Positions 11,531-23,660 of a DNA stretch of 64,000 bases are shown in pieces (within the stretch, counting starts at the first letter, position 1; each line of letters begins with the position of its first letter). The notes beneath the pieces are model-generated. The model made no database searches and was not told the DNA's origin. It saw only the letters and a list, made by a program, of their open reading frames with translations. Source of the DNA: Phoebastria nigripes. Lineage: Eukaryota; Chordata; Aves; Procellariiformes; Diomedeidae. The translations under genes were made by a program, and so were the position numbers. The DNA lies in the NCBI GenBank assembly GCA_035582835.1, contig JAYKAV010003092.1, positions 12,785 through 76,784 on the forward strand, in the 5' to 3' direction.

Positions 11531-14500
11531 TAATTAATATTTGGCCATAATCTATATATACATGCACAAAACAATTTACATATACGCCTATTTGCACATA
11601 TGTTTCTGTCTGTATGTCTAATTTACACACAAGTAATCTACTAGATCTCTATACTTGTTGACAGTAAGAAAGAAATACAGTACAGGGTTAGGAACTATGG
11701 TTATATGCCCATTATCTTCCCATTTTCATTGTAGGAAATGTTCAATTTCTTCTTAGCAGTGGGAGAGGTCTAAGTGAAAATAAGATAAAAACCTGTTTTT
11801 TTCTGAGAAGAAATTGGTTTGATAGCCCACAGGCTGTGTTACTTTTCCTTGTTCTTTAAGTAAAGTCATTGTCCTAAACAAACCCAGACAACACAAAATC
11901 TCAATCTGATCTTAGCACAAAAAAAAGAATAACTAGAATTCTTGATAACTTGACATTTACGAGGGAAAGGACAATTTCACAATCTTAAAGGAGACAGACT
12001 AATGATTTGTAGATAAAAAATGAAAGCACGGGATCCAAATAATCACAATCATTACACTTTAAAAGAATAATTGTTATTGTTTAAATCTGAACGATTAATA
12101 ATCCTAGCTGGATGGCCAATAAAAACAATTGCAGCAGATCAGGTTGGGCACATTTGCAGAAATTAAGTTTCAAGTTTCGTGTCTCCAAAATATGTATCAT
12201 AAAATGGATTTACTTTTCCTGTGATGAGTTCTCCCCTTTCCTGCATATCACAGATAGTTAATTCCTCCCACTCCCCCATCTACTGAATGAGATTTTTTTT
12301 TTAAAAAGCATGGATTTTTGAATAAAACCAGACTCATGCCACAGGGTAGAATCGTGCAATTTTTTAAACTACTTTTTTTCCCCTTCTCTGTTTCTTTTTA
12401 AGTTCCTCTGAGAAAGAATTCTTAGTAACTTAAAATAGATTTTTCTAACTCATATTATTTGAATTGTTTTGAAGCAAGAGGAGAAAAAAGAATCCTCCTG
12501 TATCACGTTCATTCATAGTATATACTTGCAATATAAATAAAAGATGAAAGATTAATAGCAAAGTCCCACAAGGTCTTATTGTAGCCTTTAATTTCAGAAA
12601 CAATGTATAGCTCTCACCACTATTCTCACTCAGTTGTGAGAATTAGCCTGTGAGCAAGAACATTCCACATTGAATGATAATAATCTTCAAATATATAAAC
12701 AGGCCACTGTCAAGAGAGAGGAAAACTATTTGTTCCCCTGTTGCTAGATAAGACAATTGCTATGTACATCAAGTTCTAGCAAAAAAGTTCAGTTTCCCCA
12801 TGAGAAAAAAAAATCATGGCAAGGTTCATGAAACACTGTAGGAGGCTGTCCAAGTTTATTGGAAGGGGGGGAAAAAAAGGTAACCCGCAGCATCCCTGGG
12901 AAAGCATGTGGATTAGATGGCCCACTGAAGTCCTTTCCAGTTGTATTTACTGGGCTTCTATGAAGACAGCTGGCCAGGTGGAACATTTTCATGTCTTGTA
13001 TTACTAAGAAATCAAACTCAGAGAAATATACAGAATATTAATGTGAAAGAAAAGGAAAAGAAGCCCAGCTAATTATTCTCTTATTGGTGCAGTTGACANT
13101 CTCAGATATTACTTGTTTCCCACATGTTCCATGTGTCTTTTCTGAATCTCATTTCTACTGTTGTTCTGTTCTTATTTAGAGATTCTACGGCATGAATTAA
13201 TGGCCTTACTTTGCACAGGAGGAAAGCTGCTTAAAATATTGATGTGCTCTGCACACTTTATAACTACTCTGTTCAGTGGTTATAATAAAAATTATAAAAT
13301 ACTTGGTAAATGTTTTCTATTTCTTTGAATTACATTCTGTCTTACTTGGCTATACAGCTTGTTCAACAGTCCACAAAAGGCATTTTTAAAACATTTTAAA
13401 TTAATTTCTTATAATTCCATTCACATATTTTTTATGGAAAGAAAACTGGTTTATTTTTGCTTATTCTCCCTAAAAACAGGTACATGGGTACATAGAAACA
13501 ATATATGAAGCAAATAAACCACAACATATTGCAAAATAAAACTGAATCAACACAGTAAACATGTACATGCCCAATCTTTCACTGTTTAGAACTCACCTCG
13601 AGTGAAAATTTTGTGACCAGAAGGGGATAAATTGTTTAGAGCTTATGATAAAATTTCTATGTTAATTCCTCTAGCCAATTACAGCTCTGCATATACTCTG
13701 CAAAGTGCAGACAGTTCTTGGCACTAGGAGGTCACATTTAAATTCATGCTTTTATTTCTCACATTGTAGTAAATATACAAGCAAAGAATTATATTGGTTA
13801 ATGAACAAATTCCAATGCCTTTAAATATTTTTTTGAACAAAAAAGAAATAGAAAAAAATTAGTTTATACAAGAGAAGCAATTCTTTTCTGCTGAAGTAAA
13901 TCTAACCTGAAAGCCAGGGCAAGCAATCTTCCCAAATACTTCTAAAAATTAACACAGAAGACTTCAATATTCACTCAACTTTTAACAGGTATACCTTAGT
14001 TCATTCACTTATAAAATGCATGTCAAAACTGTTTTATATACAAATTAGTCATCTTCCAAACAGTTGTTTTCTTAATGCATAAGTCTCTTATTTAACACTG
14101 AAAATAGTGAAGAGACACAGTGAAAATTATACACTCTCAGTGCCAGTTTTGGTATCCATTCTGCAAGCCTTCCCCCATTTTCTGAGTTTTTTCTTCATGT
14201 TAAAGGTCAATCCATATTTAATATTAATTGTTCCTGCCACTAAAAGAGGCAATACTATTTGATATCTTATTTTCCCCAAATAACCAGTATCTTTTGAACA
14301 GATTATCTTCACTGTTTCCTTTAATTGAAGGTTGTGGAGAGAGAGGAAATAGCTTTCTCTAAAGCCTTTTCCTAGCTTATTGTTAGGGAAAGAATCAAAA
14401 GCAAACAAGCTTTACATTTCCTACCACTTTTTCCTACAACATTTTCCTACAACTACAATGTCCCTTTCATCTTTCTCTGCAACAGTGATAAGCAATTGTG

Positions 14501-14882
14501 GCAGCAGAAGCAGTAGCAGCCTAAGTCTCTTCGATGCACACTGTCACAAAAGGAGGTGGCTTGCTCTCTGGAGACAGCAATCACTGCTCAAATAATTTTC
14601 CCCCATCTCCTTCATGGAAAAGATAGCAGGCTGAACAGAAGCACATCAAGGCTCCCCAGTTAGGTTATGCTAGTTTAGAAAACAGCAGTAGCAGTTTTCT
14701 CTTTAACAGTGGTAGGCATAACCAGTTTGCAAAATAAAAATTTCATGAGACTGCTCCCACTAAATTATGCCTGATAGTCATAGCTATTTTGCTTAATCAC
14801 TGATAATAAAGCACACATATTGGGATTAGAAGCGAGGTTGGAATTAATGTTTTTCAGAGGAACAGAACAATGGACCTAATAC
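10613..14882 (-). other. PTPRD: PTPRD intron between the two Ig1 exons
   Basis: A 4270-nt phase-0 intron with gt..ag ends: gtatta at the 5' side (14882) and ctatag at the 3' side (10613). The donor is weaker than consensus because +4 to +6 read tta rather than agt. Inside I see an A run (11419-11435), a T run (11500-11524), a short CAA microsatellite (about 10866-10884) and two single N bases (11165, 13099). Short frames at 12789-13007 and 14127-14408 resemble no protein I know. Confidence 0.9.
11419..11524. repeat. A run (17 nt) and T run (25 nt)
   Basis: An A tract at 11419-11435 and a T tract at 11500-11524, the latter followed by AAAAAATAATTAA, lie within the intron between the Ig1 exons. 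They could form a weak hairpin in RNA. They show no retrocopy features. Confidence 0.85.
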
Positions 14883-15028
14883 CTCAAATCTCTGATTGCT
14901 GACTTTCTTTCCCTTTTTGTTCCAGACAATTTTAGGTCTTGGATCTCCTGTGGCTTGACAGATGAATGAGGCGACTCCTCCAGAAACCCCTGTCTGGTCA
15001 ACGGGAGTTCTTGTAAACTTTGGTGGTG
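14883..15028 (-). CDS. PTPRD: PTPRD coding exon, first half of Ig-like domain 1
   Basis: This 146-nt exon encodes the N-terminal half of the first Ig domain of receptor tyrosine phosphatase delta, a presynaptic LAR-family receptor that binds postsynaptic partners and heparan/chondroitin sulfate proteoglycans. The acceptor is a pyrimidine-rich stretch ending in cag just above 15028, and the donor is GAG|gtatta at 14882. The first codon is split (one base comes from the upstream exon) and 48 whole codons follow, about residues 22-70 of the precursor. Visible landmarks are [20 protein letters not shown], with the first Ig cysteine (Cys45 by human numbering), then the core tryptophan and the basic loop [14 protein letters not shown], which is the glycosaminoglycan-binding site known in this family. 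TRTPVDQTG and [10 protein letters not shown] fit PTPRD better than my recollection of PTPRS or PTPRF. The exon is intact. Reading through the donor adds about 13 residues before a stop. Confidence 0.96.
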
Positions 15029-17460
15029 CTGAAACAAACAAAAAAATTACAAAATTAATCTAAGTAGTAAACATAAAAAATAAGCCATGTCAAGATTTCA
15101 AAATGAAAAAAGAAGGAAATGTTTTGTTTCTCCAGTGGCAGTATTCACCTGCAAGGGAAAGCATTAAAAAAATAACTAAAAGGTCAGGAAAGTACTTACA
15201 GATTTTACTAGTGAAATTTATATTAAAATGGAAATCTGATAGCATCAGAATAGCAAAATCACACATTATACTTTATCACCATTATAAATAGAAAATCCAA
15301 TTTGTCTTCTGTTGCAAAATGAGCTCATCAATCAGCTGTAATAAGATCATGATTCATGACTTGATGTTATGATCACGGGATGTCATGAAAACAGGATTCC
15401 CACCTTTGAGACATTAAAATCAGTGACATTTAGGAGAAAGCATTTGTAAGTTGCAGTGGCGGAGGTAAATGACTATGTATTAAGAGTCCATGCAGAAAGG
15501 ACTATAACAGAATAGAGATTTATGCTTGGGCACAGTTTCACATAAAGCTTCTGTTCACTCCAAAACTATTCTACTCTGTCAGAAAGAAGAACTGAAAAAA
15601 GATCCAACTATTGCAACAACAGGAGAGGAGAGAGAAATGGAGAAATAATTTTAAAAGTACGAAAAGGCATTTTAATTAATTATTCTCTTTCCTTCTATTT
15701 CTGTTACAACATAATTAAAATTAATTTATCAGCCTTGTAGTGAAACAAAACTTTCAAACTTACACCAACACAAGACATGACTTCTAAAGATTTAATATAA
15801 AAATCTATGAGATTATGTCTAACCACAGTACAGAAATGCTGAAGAGTTTCTGTAAATATTTACATAATTCTCTTCCTTAGCTGAGAAATTTTTAGAGATC
15901 CAATACACTTTAAGATGCTGATTGGAATGATATGAAGTGAGTACATAGGGCCAAAAAATGATAAAAAATCCAGGTCTTTGCTATACAGTCTTTCTCAGTT
16001 TTAAGTTGTTATATGTAGTTGCTCTATAGCAGCTCTTGCAATTCATTTTTGCTCTCATCTTCAACTTTCAGCAATCAGCTCCTTTTTGTTCTCACCCTCT
16101 TCACTCTTCTTCACTTTCCTCTCTTAGTTCTGACAGTTATATACCTGTACTGTACTAGTTTTCACTTCTAAGTTGCTGCTCTTCACTTCTGATGTCTAAC
16201 CCCTTATTCTGCTGAACTGGTCTTTTCACAGGCAATACTTCTTGTTAGCATGTTTATTTAAATGTCAGAAACCCAGCAGACTACAAGTATGCATGTATGT
16301 AACAATGGAAAAAAATCCTGAAATAATTTAAAATGCCAAGAAAATATGATGTGGCCATGATTATGAAACAAACTCAATATGTTGTTGTTATGTTGCTACA
16401 TTAAATATGAGAGTATGCAGATTGTCCTAAGTTTACGAAATGAGTGTTTTTTACGCTACCCCTAATGTGTAACATACCAGCAACAAAGATAATTTTCAAA
16501 AAATGCAGTAAAAATGTAATGTTCCTGAAAATCTGCATGCTTTTTTCTTTAATAGAAATGTCAGGCAAAATTGTTATTGCTCAACTTTTCAGAATGCTCA
16601 GGGGTCCTTGAACTATCTGCTGTGCTAATTTTGCCTGATGAACATGTACCTGAAACCAAATGCAACAGCAGATCTGAACAAAGCAAAATAGTGTGCCACT
16701 GCTGCCATGGGGAACTTACAGAACAACTTCCCTGATGTCAAAAAATTGCCAAAACCATGGCAAATAAAACACACTTAGAGCAAAGAAACTAAAAACCCTT
16801 TCCCAAGTCACAAGCTTTATGCCTGGACCACAGGAAAAACAGAAATGTAATCTGATGAAGAGCATCTGGGTTTCACCAAAACTGCTAGCTTTGAATCCTT
16901 TCCTATGCATGTATTAACTCAGCACTCTGAAACGTAAAGAAACATGACTGAATCTGGTATGCTGATATTCTGTGGCACAAGTTGTGATTGTGTGCCATCA
17001 AGTGAGAAGTGATGCGCTGCCATTCTCTTTTTATTCTTTTTGACATTTTATGAATTCAGTGTTGAACCTCAAACCAACGAAAGAAAAACACTGCGTGGGC
17101 AAATCCATCAGCACAGAGTAACTATGTATAGTAGCTCATAGGCAGCTTTTAAATTCTAAATTTATTCCTCACTCATATATTCAGTGACTGCCCAACCAAT
17201 AATTTCAACATCAATAAAGTAACTTACTTCCTTAGAGACAAGGTCTGTTTTGGAATATTTACCAATTTTGCCATCCATTACAAGGGTCAAGGAGGGAAAG
17301 CGACTCAATTTAAGAGCCATGCTGTTCATTCATTCCTGCAACACTTCACTTAACTATCTGGGGACCAGGAGAACTGCAGATCTTTAAACAACAAATAAAA
17401 CAAAAGCAACAAAAAAATGATAAGCAAAGACAGTGTTGAATGATGTTAAATTAGTGCCGC

Positions 17461-17510
17461 AAAAAACAAAAACAAAAACAAAAACCTAACCAACCAACCA
17501 AAAAAACCCA
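17461..17510. repeat. CAAAA / CCAA low-complexity repeat
   Basis: Runs of CAAAAA are followed by AACCAACCAACC and an A run, typical simple-sequence DNA. Confidence 0.8.
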
Positions 17511-17615
17511 AAATATTCTACTATTAGGTTTTATATCACTGCCAGTCACCATGACATCCATGGTTGGCATGCTTTTACTAATAGGCAATATATTGTATTA
17601 ATGATAACAGTAATT

Positions 17616-17640
17616 AAAAAAAAAAAAAAAAAAAGGGGGG
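17616..17640. repeat. A run (19 nt) followed by six G
   Basis: A homopolymer A tract joined to a G6 tract. Simple sequence; no adjoining element recognised. Confidence 0.85.
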
Positions 17641-18226
17641 AATCCCTTCCCTCCTTATCAGAGACAAATTCTCCATTAGTGCAGGAGAGCTTGCACTAAT
17701 TTACACCATATGACAATTTACCTTTCCCATTGCTGCTGAACACAAAAGAAACAAACAAAATCCCCTTCATCTCCAACATTCTGCAAATTGCAAAGCTGTT
17801 TATCAAATAGTGCACATAGCAATATATATGAAACTAAAAATTTTCCACAAAACTTAACTGCTGTTAGAGGTAAAACCAGTTTTCTGACAATTTCTTCATC
17901 TAGGACTGGGCCAAACCTGGTAAAGGACTATAACTGCTATGACTCCTTATGAAAATTGCTTACTAGCTTCTGCAGAGCTGTATCTACATAGTGAAGTTGC
18001 AGAAATAGGGCTGAACACCTAATGTGGCTTTGGTAGCTACCTGAAGAACAACAGTATTTTTCCAGTCCTACGTGAATTTTTGCTGGACCGACAATTTGTA
18101 AAGCTGTTGTTTGTTAACTAACAACACTTGCTATGAAGCATTAGAGGCAAAAGACAAGTGCAGTTGTTACATAATGATGTAATTCCCTATTTGTAGACAT
18201 TTTTCAAGAAAAACAAGGTTTTAAGG

Positions 18227-18261
18227 TTGTATGTAAAGACGACATTATTGTATGTAAAGAC
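18227..18261. repeat. Tandem pair with a 21-bp period
   Basis: TTGTATGTAAAGAC occurs at 18227-18240 and again at 18248-18261, separated by a short spacer that is itself similar to what follows the second copy. This looks like a small local duplication. Confidence 0.8.
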
Positions 18262-19691
18262 TGATATTATCTACATCAATAAAAAAGCTTCATATTCCAG
18301 TATAGAAGGGAACTGTGATGATGTTTGTGTTTCACTTAGACCATAATCTAGCTGAAAAAATAACATATGTGGCTGGTCAAAGTTTCCTTTTGCATAAGTA
18401 ATTCCTGTAAGAAACCATTGCCACAACTCTTCTCTAGTGCCTAATCTTGAAAGTAAGACAGTTATCTCTGAGGTATCATACGATATCAGAGAAGGTAAAT
18501 TATTATTAGAACATAGACGATTTTATCTGAAACAGCAAACTTATGGTAGTCCTGTATACTTCAGACATTTTATTGCATACAATGGCCATTTTCAGCAGTT
18601 CATCTTTAAATTCACAAAATTAAATTTAATTTGGGAAACCAGTTAAATTCTCCACTTCAAGCTCACCAGCTGCACCAGAAGGATAATAATGTCTGCATGC
18701 TTAATAGGTGTGAGGATAAACTCATTTATGGTCAAAAGATGCTCAGTCTATTGTGGTAGTAGCCAGCCAGCCATGGAGAAAGATATGTATTATGCAATCC
18801 ATCTTTTCATTATTCAATCAACATGTTCATCTCGCTACATATAAAGTGACCATCATCAGCGTAAGGGTATGTGAAATCATAACCCAACAGAACCAAAAAT
18901 GAAAAGTAGTATTTGTTGCCTTTATCTTTATAAAGGTTGTTAATTAAGGTTTGACACAAATTATCTCCACAATTAATGTTGGCAGTTTCTTGACATTGAT
19001 TCTGACCTACGCTGCTAGGCACTCTGATAGCAAACACAATTACACTGCACACACAGTTGTGCTTATTAACATGAGGGCAATTTTGATTGAGAACTGACAA
19101 CTATTTTCAATCTCCCTTAACAACAGCAGTGCAGAGCCCAACAAAAACTCTCTGCAGCACACTTCATTAAGCACAGCAACCACCTATATGGGAACCTTCC
19201 AGTGCAATTAAATCTGCCAAAAAAATCAGATGTAATAGGTCACCAACCATGATAGCACAGCCCTTCAGCACTTTTGAAACTCTACTTGGTCACATTTCAA
19301 TAAAGCTGCAATTAAAATAACAGGAGTGTAATTAAAATAACAAAAGTAAAATTCAGTTAAAATCAGCACCTCATATTTCTGGACTTGAACTCTCTTGTGG
19401 GCATCATCAAAATTGCAGCAATATTGGCTATTAAATGCAAACAACACAAGTTTTGTTTGTTTCAGCTTGTTTACCTACCAGTGCCTACTCAGATACTTGT
19501 GCTGATACTGAATGTCGATACCTTGTCAAGGAAAAAAATTTACAGCAGAAGAATTTATGTAACTTGGACTTATGGAGAGTACCACAAGCTTTTTCATCCA
19601 AGGCCGGAAGGTTCCCACCCTCTGCTGCTTGTTATGCACTTCTTGCTGGGACGCCTGAGAAGCTCAAGTGACAACTATTGAACTACTGCAA

Positions 19692-19735
19692 ATCACACTC
19701 TAATATATGAATGATCACACTCTAATATATGAACG
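19692..19735. repeat. 22-bp tandem duplication
   Basis: A 22-bp unit beginning ATCACACTCTAATATATGAA is present twice in direct succession (19692-19713 and 19714-19735) with one T/C difference near its end. The high identity suggests a recent duplication. Confidence 0.9.
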
Positions 19736-21076
19736 AAAATTGAATTTATTGCTAGCTCACCTTAAATACACTGAGCTTTAATTTGTTTGTTTTAAGGAGT
19801 TTAAAGACGTAGAAGTTAGGCTGCTGCTTCAATAAGCAGTCAAGCTGTCCCCCCAGGGTGCACAGGAACTTCTAAAATAGAGATAGTTTACCACTCTCCA
19901 GAAAGAAGCTGTCCTTTTTTGCATATTGAGGCTCCATAAAATATATTTATAACATAACACTAAAATAACTCACTTGGAACTTTTTCATAGCTTTGCACAA
20001 GCGTAAGACATCTCTTTCTTCTCTTTTGCACTTCCACAATACCTTTTGTAAGTTTAAGTACAATTCTGAAGTAGTGAATGGAATTAACTAATTCACATTT
20101 CATCATGTTACAGAATTATCTAACTGTTTTAATTTTGCTGTTCTATACTCTGTGCTGTGCTTTGAGGACATGTAATCCTCTTCCTTTGCACTCAAATAAA
20201 ATGTCTGTCAAAATGTTTTTGACATTAGTAGTTCAGTCCCCTTCTTTCCACAGCTACTGAGAGCTATTCTTGTGTAGAAACATTTTTATGGACATAACTC
20301 CTCTAATTAAGAGATGAATATGAGGATAAGACTTCAACTTCTTTAAAGGTAAAGTGAGAGCTAATGGGATGTCTGCAGGCCAAGTATACCAAGCTCAGCA
20401 TGTGGACCTACTATGGACAAGATATATAGAGAATGCAGGCCTTAATGTACTTCTGTTTCTAGACCCTCTATTTGAGGTGTATGGAAGTTCCTACTATACC
20501 ATAATTCAACTTATGATTATACTTTATTATATGCTTGAAATATCAAAAAGTTTCCGACATCAGAATAAAAATTTCCAAAAATCATATCCTATTGTATCCT
20601 TTGTCAGTATTCATAGAAAGAGTGAATAAAGTAACAAAGACATCAGAAAAAATTAAACATGCTAAGATGTTTCTTTCAAATGACCCATTTACTTGTAAAT
20701 TAACATATACTGATGTTTCAGAAGACTCCTGAAAAATTACAGTAACTTTTTGGTTGTAAAGACTTGTTTTGTAGCAATAAAAGCTGAAAGATGACACAGT
20801 CACAATTGTTCCCATGGAACCTTTTCATCTGACACTCAGAAATGCAGGTTGAGCGCAGAGTAAACAATGTGGTCTGGCAGGTGCCCGTGCACTTTGGGAT
20901 ACTGCACACATACCATCAGAAGAATCACTGTCACTTAGTGTAGAGCCCCTGTGTATTACTGGTCCAGTGACATCCAGTTTCAGTGGGGTATGTGACTGGA
21001 CCCTTTCCTAGTTATAAATTCTGAAGTCATTCTTCCCGTGCCAAATTATACACTCAGGAAATTCCTACACAGGGTG

Positions 21077-21109
21077 AAAAAAAAAAAAAAACAAAAAAAA
21101 AAAAAAAAA
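21077..21109. repeat. A run interrupted by one C
   Basis: Two A tracts separated by a single C, 33 nt in total. Simple sequence. Confidence 0.9.
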
Positions 21110-22209
21110 TAGAAATATCATTTATTCACCCCACATCCCACTTTGCAATATTCACTGCATCCCACTGACTTATCAGGAACTGCTATATATTCTAAGTAAA
21201 CAGGCCATAAACTGGTTCACATTTAATAATGGTGAAGGCTCCTGTCCTGGTAAAAATGAACAAATAGGCAAATGTTGCATGTAAGCTCAGCCTGATACTG
21301 TATAGATACATTACAAATTACATGAGTTATTATTCTTTTCACAATTCCTCTAGGAGTTAATATACTAAAAAACCTATTATATATATATAATATTTAATAG
21401 AAAAGCTTTTTGTGCCCATTTGTTTATTAAAAAGAATTTTCAAAGCAGACTCATTTACAGCATTCACTGCTAATTTACTCATTAATCATAATTTATCACA
21501 TCAGTTAGACTGATCATTGTTATAAGCGATTGTTTTGCCTTAATTCTAACCTGCACTTACAGTGGACCTGCAAATTGGCTATGTAAGAAAGTTAATTAGC
21601 TTTTTATTTCTATAAGGATGAGCGACAATTTGTATTGATGAAATCTGCATAAAGAAATCCCAAAGTTACTAACTGGTACATTCCTAAAGGCTCTTGTCTG
21701 TCAGTCAAAAGCTGGTGAAATTTTCCTGTTTCTTACCGTAAACATCTTAAAAATGCATCCTTCCATCCTTCAGCAAGAAGAATAGCAAAAATGCAATCTT
21801 CAAATGCTGTCATACTCTGAGCAGCTGAATAGTTTTATTACCCTGTGAATGAAAATTACCGGTTTTTCATCTTTGAACTACTAAATGCAACCCAGCTGTG
21901 CCAACTAATTCCAGCTGAAGACCTTGATCCCTTTGGTTCACAAAAATTATTTGCAGGCACAAACACAGGTTTCCCAAACCCTGGGTGAAGGAAACTGTCC
22001 TGGTTTCAGCTGGGATAGAGTTAATTTTTTTCCTCGTAGTTGGTATAGTGCTGTGTTTTGGATTTAGTATGAGAAGAATGTTGATAACCCACTGATGTTT
22101 TCAGTTGTTGCTAAGTAGTCTGCTAGTCAAGGACTTTTCAGCTTCCCATGCTCTGCCAGGTGCACAAGAAGCTGGGAGGGAGCATAGNCAGGACAGCTAA
22201 CCCAACTGG

Positions 22210-22255
22210 CCAATGGGGTATTCCATACCATATGACGTCATGCTCAGTATATAAA
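22210..22255 (+). promoter_or_regulatory. LTR promoter core: CCAAT box, CRE and TATA box
   Basis: Within the solo LTR a CCAAT box (22210-22214), a full palindromic CRE TGACGTCA (22233-22240) and a TATA box TATATAAA (22248-22255) stand in the normal order and spacing for a retroviral U3. The set is intact on the plus strand, antisense to PTPRD. Activity is not shown by the sequence. Confidence 0.75.
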
Positions 22256-22436
22256 GCTGGGGGAAGAAGAAGGAAGGGGGGGATGTTTGGAGTGATGGTG
22301 TTTGTCTTCCCAAGTCACCGTTACNCGTGATGGAGCCCTGCTTTCCTGGTGATGGCTGAACACCTGCCTGCCNATGGGAAGCAGTGAATGAATTCCTTGT
22401 TTTGCTTTGCTTGCATGCACGGCTTTTGCTTTACCT

Positions 22437-22442
22437 ATTAAA
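22437..22442 (+). terminator. LTR polyadenylation signal ATTAAA
   Basis: ATTAAA lies about 180 nt after the TATA box in the expected R region, followed by the GT/T-rich CTGTCTTTATCTC and TTTTCTCACTTTT segments. Confidence 0.6.
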
Positions 22443-23237
22443 CTGTCTTTATCTCAACCCATGAGTTTTCTCACTTTTACCCTTCCAATTCTCTCCCCCA
22501 TCCCACCTGGGGGGAGTGAGCGAGTGGCTGTGTGGGGCTTAGTTGCTGGCTGGGGTTAAACCACGACAGAAACCAAGCTATTTTGCTTTACAGGTGTCAC
22601 AACATCCTCTTAAAAACCCAGCCCCTGCAACAATGCTTATAAAATCTTTATAATATAATCAAAAAGTTTATCTTCCCACCTTCTTTCTGCTACTTGTATT
22701 CTTCTAAAAACAAAAGCACTCAGAAGAAACAATTATGTCAAAAAATGTCGGGGGTTTTTGGGGGATTGTTGGGTTTTTTTCCAATTTAGCAGTTATCTCC
22801 AGTTCCCCAGCCTTCAATCAGCCAGAGCATACCAACCCTACAAATTTAGTGAGCAGCTCAAAAAAATATTATCACTTCCTGATCTCTCAAGGAAAATATT
22901 AAAAGTCAAGCCTATCTTTATGTTTTCAAATTTTCTGCAATGCACAGTGTCAGTTTACTAGGCTGACCATTGGGTTTATTCCTCCCTGAAGTATGAAATC
23001 AAATGACATACTTACAAGTAAGGCCTTATAGGTAGGTTACATTTTCCAAAAGGTCTAATGTTAAAATAGCAAATTCCTAATTTGTACCTCTAGGCTGTGC
23101 AAACCTTGGTACCAGCTCATTGCATTGTGGATTATGTATGCTCTTTTAGAGACAGACATTATCTGAGCCCTAGGGACATGAGAGGAATACAAACCAACAC
23201 AGACAGCAGCAGGCATTTATTTGCCAACAAACATCAT

Positions 23238-23255
23238 CCCCCCCCCCCCCCCCCC
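23238..23255. repeat. C run, 18 nt
   Basis: A pure C tract, meaning G on the PTPRD-sense strand. Simple sequence with G-quadruplex potential on the minus strand. Confidence 0.9.
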
Positions 23256-23504
23256 ATTCATTTACAGTTTATAATAACTGGGAGAAAGAAAAAGGCTTTC
23301 ACAAATATGAAGAACCTATGTGAAAAACCTGTGAAAAAGCTTTTTATTAATACTATAGACCAATACGTTTATACCCTAAGTAGGATGAAGCTGAAGAATT
23401 TATTGCTGTGCTTTTTCTATTAAAACTGTTGCAGGCAACCTGATAACAATTTAAGTTGGTTTCATGACAAATTATTAGGACACTTACTGTAAAACTGAGA
23501 CCAG

Positions 23505-23660
23505 CCATTAACTACTGCCTCGGCAGAGCGCTATTGTGCTAAGCCTAACAGGAAGCCAGGGCTGACGGGCCATCGGAGTCGGCCTCCTCGATGATCAGAA
23601 CAAAGGAGAAGGCTCCCGAAGCCAGACCTACTCCCACCCCCGTCTCCTCTTGCCTTCAAC
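23505..23660. other. GC-rich, CpG-containing block of unknown nature
   Basis: A block of about 155 bp, visibly richer in G+C than its flanks, with CpG steps in CTCGGCAGAGCGC, CTGACGGGCC, CATCGGAGTCGGCC, CTCGATG and CCCGAAGCC. No domain, splice-bounded exon or known repeat was recognised. A 63-codon open frame (23591-23782, plus) overlaps it but has no recognisable similarity. It could be a remnant of an unrecognised repeat, or a regulatory element or alternative 5' exon of PTPRD. Confidence 0.4.

Larger units (their letters stand above)
15029..21990 (-). other. PTPRD: PTPRD intron upstream of the first Ig1 exon, part 1
   Basis: AT-rich intron running upstream from the acceptor at 15029. It contains low-complexity AC-rich sequence (about 17461-17510), A runs at 17616-17634 and 21077-21109, and small tandem duplications near 18227 and 19692. 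A signal-peptide exon for PTPRD was not found. The open frames here are short and without recognisable similarity. Confidence 0.8.
21991..22573 (+). mobile_element. Solo LTR of an avian endogenous retrovirus (ERVL-like) with 5-bp target duplication
   Basis: The LTR spans 21996-22568 (573 bp), starting TGTCCTGGTTTCAGCTGGGA and ending GGTTAAACCACGACA, with the retroviral TG..CA ends. GAAAC occurs immediately before (21991-21995) and after (22569-22573), a 5-bp target-site duplication, the length typical of ERVL-type integrases. Only one LTR and no internal gag-pol sequence are present, so the provirus was lost by LTR-LTR recombination. The opening and closing sequences match an avian LTR type I recall as widespread in neoavian birds. 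Three ambiguous bases (22188, 22325, 22373) fall inside it. The short open frame at 22148-22330 is not a gene. Confidence 0.93.

Noticed and set aside
19385..19681. 98-codon plus-strand frame
   Set aside because: Overlaps a second plus-strand frame of 78 codons in another phase and shows no family features.
22148..22330. 60-codon frame
   Set aside because: Within the solo LTR and containing ambiguous bases.
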